NCBI RefSeq assembly: GCF_020524045.1
Contig: NZ_JAIVKL010000001.1
Location: 124,001-188,000 of the forward strand
Direction of reading: 5' to 3'
From: Metabacillus litoralis
GTDB taxonomy: Bacteria; Bacillota; Bacilli; Bacillales; Bacillaceae
DNA: 64,000 nt
Under the pieces are notes generated by a model. The model was not told where the DNA came from, did not search any database, and saw only the letters and a list, made by a program, of their open reading frames with translations. The translations under genes were made by a program, and so were the position numbers. Below are positions 60,726 to 64,000 of this stretch, one piece after another (the first letter of the stretch is position 1; every line of letters begins with the position of its first letter).

Positions 60726-61729
60726 CATGTTATTTTAAAATGTTTATAAAAATTAGAATCTAAATCTTCTCCTTGAGAATTATAATCCTTTGCTGAAACA
60801 GTATTATCCTTCTTCTTCTTAATCATCGTATTATTATCTCCATGAGCAAGTACCCAAGTTAATAGCGGGGTATTGACCATTATATACTTTTTATTAATCT
60901 TACTAAGATGCGTTTTCACTGAGCCGTGTCGTCTTCCAACAATTTTAAAGTTTGTTTTTAGAACATCCTTCCGTTTTGAAGAGATAGGAAATTCTCTATT
61001 TGTAAAGTAGAATAATTGACTTGTGCCACATCCTATATAAAATCGATTTCTTTGCCATACTTCTTGGTTGGATACATTCACCATAAATCCACTATTAAAA
61101 ACAAAGGCATCTTTTTTAGGACATTTTCGAATATATTCAACAAATCGGTGATGAATCCAATCATCGGCATCAACAGGCATAAAATATCCTGTATACCCAA
61201 TTCTTCTTAAATGCGATCCAATCACATTGCGTTTCAATATCTTATCCCTACTATATCCTTTTAAATGAAGTGGTGGTGGAAATTTAACCTTCAGCCATGT
61301 TACTTTACTATGTTTTAACTCAGGTATGGTTGGTTTTTTATGTCCTGCAATAATAATTCGATAATGTTGATCTGTATTGTTAAAGATTGTTCTTAATGTT
61401 TTTGCCAGATTATTTTGTACTCTTTGCCAATTTCGTGAAGCTCTTTTACTTTTTAGAGAAATGGCAAAGACAATCTCCATATTGCTTTCATTACTACTAG
61501 GCTTTAACTGCGATATATTTTTTTCTATATCTTTAAGGCTCTCCATAACTGGTTTTTGGATGGGGAATTGAGTAGCTTGTTGGTTTTTGATTTTGTCTTG
61601 TACGGGAGATAAAGTGAGGGTTTTATTGTGTGATTTCGTAGTAGAAAATGTGTTGTGTTTTTTGCGAGCGCTTTTCAACCTTTTTATTTTCTTGTATTTA
61701 ACTTGTTTCTTATTTTTCACTAACATCAT
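60725..61729 (-). CDS. family 2-like glycosyltransferase with basic N-terminal tail
   Basis: A 334-residue protein. Residues 1-75 are very basic and low in complexity (KNKKQVKYKKIKRLKSARKK). A GT-A fold follows: EIVFAISLKSKRASRNWQRV near 85, IIIAGHKKPTIPEL near 125 and the metal-binding DADDW near 190 (YFMPVDADDWIHHRFVEYI). It should add a sugar from a nucleotide donor. The tail may bind an anionic polymer or the spore surface. Start uncertain: two ATG codons (61729, 61726) and a GTG (61720) follow AAAGGTG. No membrane helix. Confidence 0.75.
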   Translation of the reverse strand: MMLVKNKKQVKYKKIKRLKSARKKHNTFSTTKSHNKTLTLSPVQDKIKNQQATQFPIQKPVMESLKDIEKNISQLKPSSNESNMEIVFAISLKSKRASRNWQRVQNNLAKTLRTIFNNTDQHYRIIIAGHKKPTIPELKHSKVTWLKVKFPPPLHLKGYSRDKILKRNVIGSHLRRIGYTGYFMPVDADDWIHHRFVEYIRKCPKKDAFVFNSGFMVNVSNQEVWQRNRFYIGCGTSQLFYFTNREFPISSKRKDVLKTNFKIVGRRHGSVKTHLSKINKKYIMVNTPLLTWVLAHGDNNTMIKKKKDNTVSAKDYNSQGEDLDSNFYKHFKIT

Positions 61730-61773
61730 TCACCTTTCTAAGGTTTTTAAAATGATTACCAATTGAATATAGG

Positions 61774-63090
61774 TTATCTATCTATAGCTTTACTTGTTGG
61801 CCTTCCAATAGAGTAGTAGTCTAAAGAATGCTGACTTATCTCCTCTAAATGATAACAATTTCGACCATCAAAAATAATCGGATGTTTCATGAATTTTACA
61901 TAGTTAGTAATAGGAAAGTGTACGATTTCTTTCCATTCGGTTAAAATAAACACAGCATCTGCATCTTGAATGGCCTCATTTATAGAACCTACATATTGAA
62001 TAGTAGGATGTAGTAAATTTTTCGCAGCATTCGTTGCAACTGGGTCAAACGCTTTAACGTTTGCACCTTCTTCTATTAATTGGTTTGAAATATCAATAGA
62101 AGCTGCTTCTCTCATGTCATCTGTATTCGGTTTAAACGATAAACCGAGAAGAGCAATCCTTTTTCCGTGAAAAGTTCCAAGTCTTTCTTTCGCTTTTTTA
62201 ATAAGAACTGACTTTTGATTTTCATTAATCTTTATGACAGATGATAAAATTTCAAATTGATATCCTGCTTCTTTTGCTATATGAAGAAGCGCACTCGTAT
62301 CTTTAGGAAAGCAAGAACCTCCATAACCAATTCCTGCATTTAAAAATTGAGAACCAATTCTATGATCCTTGCCCATTCCCATAGAAACATCTTCAACATT
62401 CGCTCCAACTTTTTCACATATAGAAGCAATTTCATTGATAAAGCTAATTTTAGTAGCAAGAAAAGCATTTGCAGCGTACTTAATCAGCTCTGCACTACGA
62501 ATATCAGTTTTAAATATCGGAATATTGAAAGGTTTATTGATTTCTTCGAGTATTAAAGCTGTACGATCATTTTCAACTCCAATGACAATACGATCACCAT
62601 TAAAGGAATCATAAATTGCCGATCCTTCTCTTAAAAATTCGGGATTAGAAGCAATATCAACACTGACTTCTACTTGTAAATGCTCTTTAATAATTTTTAA
62701 AATAGAATGATTTGTTCCTAGTGGGACAGTACTTTTCGTTACAACAACCACATCGTTTTTTATGTTGTGAGCAATTCTCTTCGCCACTTCTTCAACAAAC
62801 TGTAGATCTGCTGATCCGTCCTTCTTCTGGGGTGTCCCAACAGCAATATAAATAACACCCACTTCATAAGCATCTTGAGTTTCTAAGCTAAAACGTAAAT
62901 TTCCACTGGCTACATTTTTCGAAATCAACTCTTCTATGCCAGGTTCATATATCGGTGATTTTCCACTTTTTAATAGATCTATCTTTTCTTGATCAACATC
63001 AATACAAGTGACATCATGACCGATTTCAGCCAAACATACACCTGTGACAAGACCCACATACCCTGTTCCAACTACCGCTATCTTTTTCAT
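61774..63090 (-). CDS. UDP-glucose 6-dehydrogenase
   Basis: A 438-residue enzyme that oxidises UDP-glucose to UDP-glucuronate with two NAD. It has the N-terminal Rossmann motif AVVGTGYVGLVTGVCLAEIGH, substrate-binding VTKSTVPLGT near residue 128, EFLREGSAIYDSFNGDRIVIG near 157, catalytic Cys in GIGYGGSCFPKDTSAL near 258-266 and ALLGLSFKPNTDDMREAASI near 320. It is homologous to TuaD/Ugd. AGGAGG lies nine bases before the ATG. It is 31 bases after the upstream glycosyltransferase gene and supplies a uronic-acid donor for the surface glycan inferred here. Confidence 0.95.
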   Translation of the reverse strand: MKKIAVVGTGYVGLVTGVCLAEIGHDVTCIDVDQEKIDLLKSGKSPIYEPGIEELISKNVASGNLRFSLETQDAYEVGVIYIAVGTPQKKDGSADLQFVEEVAKRIAHNIKNDVVVVTKSTVPLGTNHSILKIIKEHLQVEVSVDIASNPEFLREGSAIYDSFNGDRIVIGVENDRTALILEEINKPFNIPIFKTDIRSAELIKYAANAFLATKISFINEIASICEKVGANVEDVSMGMGKDHRIGSQFLNAGIGYGGSCFPKDTSALLHIAKEAGYQFEILSSVIKINENQKSVLIKKAKERLGTFHGKRIALLGLSFKPNTDDMREAASIDISNQLIEEGANVKAFDPVATNAAKNLLHPTIQYVGSINEAIQDADAVFILTEWKEIVHFPITNYVKFMKHPIIFDGRNCYHLEEISQHSLDYYSIGRPTSKAIDR

Positions 63091-63121
63091 GCATCAGAGC
63101 CTCCTTGCAAACAATTTTCAC

Positions 63122-63820
63122 CTAATTATCTTTGCTATTTTTCAAAAACAATTGATAGCTTTTTTCCATCCTTTCTATCCTTTTCCAAAACTTTATTCCA
63201 CAATGATGCATGATAACAGGATTTTCTGAAACATCCTTTCGATTAGGCCGACTATTCCATTTCACATCTAAAGATCCAATATAGGGGGTATACTTTGTAG
63301 GGCCATTGTATGTTAGAATTTTTACTAATCTATTTTTAAAGCCTAATAATTTTAAAAACGCTTGCTGATCCCACCAACCACGTTTATTTTTTCGCTTGAA
63401 ATTCCAAACTTTTTCTAGTATTTCAAATGTCATTGGATCTCGCTTTGCTACAATAACACCAGAGTTTGGAAATAAAGGCTTTCTTCCAAAATAACTTGTC
63501 ATATACACAACATGATCTGATTGTAATTCTTTACGAATATCTTCTTTAGGATTCACAATGATCGTATCTGAATCCATCCACATCACTGTTTTATAGTATT
63601 TTAAGAGATTTGCAAGTAAGAAAATTTTATTCTTTTTTGCTAATTTTGTTGTTAAAAAACTTTCAGTAAAAAAAAGCGTATCAATATTATGAAGCTTCCC
63701 ATAATACTCTACTGTTGGCTTCATAATTTGTAATGCTTTTTCGTGATTCTCTCCAACTCCTAAACAACAAATGACCATATCACTTTTAGGCTCTAATAAA
63801 AAATCATGAGAAGGGATCAC
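63122..63820 (-). CDS. GT-A glycosyltransferase with DSD motif (GT34/GT8-like)
   Basis: A 232-residue soluble glycosyltransferase. The nucleotide-sugar metal motif is in KTVMWMDSDTIIVNPKEDI near residue 93, and GRKPLFPNSGVIVAKRDP near 130, WWDQQAFLKLLGF near 163 and NPVIMHHCGIKFW near 205 follow the plan of galactosyl/xylosyl transferases of the GMA12/MNN10 (GT34) type. Donor and acceptor are unknown. The start is GTG, seven bases after AGGAGG. It lies between the UDP-glucose dehydrogenase gene and the rmlA-like gene on the same strand. Confidence 0.78.
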   Translation of the reverse strand: MIPSHDFLLEPKSDMVICCLGVGENHEKALQIMKPTVEYYGKLHNIDTLFFTESFLTTKLAKKNKIFLLANLLKYYKTVMWMDSDTIIVNPKEDIRKELQSDHVVYMTSYFGRKPLFPNSGVIVAKRDPMTFEILEKVWNFKRKNKRGWWDQQAFLKLLGFKNRLVKILTYNGPTKYTPYIGSLDVKWNSRPNRKDVSENPVIMHHCGIKFWKRIERMEKSYQLFLKNSKDN

Positions 63821-63856
63821 AGTTATCCTCCTAACATTATTTAACTATTTTATCTT

Positions 63857-64000
63857 TTACGATAAGTTCTTCAAGTACTGTCCGTATTCACTTTTCTCTA
63901 AACTTTTTGCTAGTTTCATTAATTGAGATTTCGTAATGAACTTTTCTCTGAAAGCTATTTCTTCAATACAACCTATTTTAACCTTATCATGCTTCTCGGT
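63857..64000 (-). CDS. glucose-1-phosphate thymidylyltransferase, C-terminal end (partial)
   Basis: Only the last 47 codons are in the window; the 5' part lies beyond base 64000. The tail VKIGCIEEIAFREKFITKSQ, then LMKLAKSLEKSEYGQYL, matches the C terminus of RmlA, the first enzyme of dTDP-L-rhamnose synthesis (dTTP + glucose-1-phosphate). This suggests that rhamnose-pathway genes, as in the spsI-type spore coat polysaccharide operons, continue upstream on this strand. It ends 36 bases before the next gene's start. Confidence 0.85.
   Translation of the reverse strand, partial: TEKHDKVKIGCIEEIAFREKFITKSQLMKLAKSLEKSEYGQYLKNLS

Noticed and set aside
1-64000. CRISPR array, tRNA, rRNA, IS transposase, integrase or prophage genes
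   Set aside because: I saw no evenly spaced direct repeats, no cloverleaf or rRNA sequence and no DDE or recombinase protein. The repeats found carry no proteins.

Overview
The window is low-GC DNA from an endospore-forming member of the Bacillaceae. The left half keeps the Bacillus subtilis order parC-parE-yneT-plsY-yneR-yneQ-yneP-tlp-sspN-yneN-citB-sspO-sspP-cotM. That order, four small acid-soluble spore protein genes, a sporulation-type kinase and a YheC/YheD-type coat gene cluster all point to Bacillus or a close relative, probably outside the B. subtilis species group. No rRNA, tRNA, CRISPR array, intact insertion sequence or prophage was seen.

Layout. 1-2.6 kb: an aldehyde dehydrogenase and small membrane proteins. 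2.7-17.7 kb: the conserved block of topoisomerase IV, phospholipid acyltransferase, spore proteins, a thioredoxin-like pair, aconitase with a CcpC-like control region, and CotM. 17.7-23.6 kb: small proteins, a two-PAS histidine kinase, a stand-alone glutamine synthetase paralogue with a cre-like site, a CatE-like dioxygenase and a YoxD-like reductase. 24.2-28.8 kb: a five-gene NAD operon (NrtR-like Nudix regulator, nicotinamidase, PncB, NadD-like, NadE) covering nicotinamide to NAD, with palindromes at its promoter. 29.0-33.4 kb: a Bce-type two-component system with ABC transporter. 34.0-39.5 kb: a compact uronate operon uxaC-lacI-uxaB-uxaA sharing one operator sequence and lacking a transporter. 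39.7-49.2 kb: mixed genes (pentapeptide repeat protein, prolyl hydroxylase, CorA-like transporter with an upstream ORF, acetyltransferase, Ktr potassium channel, oxidoreductases, SET-domain protein) separated by repeats. 49.6-64.0 kb: a large, probably spore-envelope locus with five YheC/YheD-type ATP-grasp proteins, two MurF-like ligases, a DUF2156-type acyltransferase, a Cys-rich protein, two glycosyltransferases, UDP-glucose dehydrogenase and the end of RmlA.

Two items stand out. First, the ATP-grasp/Mur-ligase/aminoacyltransferase-like locus has the enzyme types expected for building an amide-linked oligomer or polymer and lies beside nucleotide-sugar genes, which suggests an uncharacterised spore-surface conjugate. 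Second, the CorA-like gene is preceded by a 40-codon ORF with its own promoter and ribosome binding site. It carries an Asn-Glu-Pro-Glu-Pro-Asp stretch and ends next to a hairpin that hides the corA Shine-Dalgarno, an arrangement like known magnesium-sensing leader peptides.

Two families of short dispersed repeats occupy many intergenic gaps: family A (GC-rich, about 180 bp) and family B (AT-rich, about 150 bp). One family A copy has a nested palindromic insertion.
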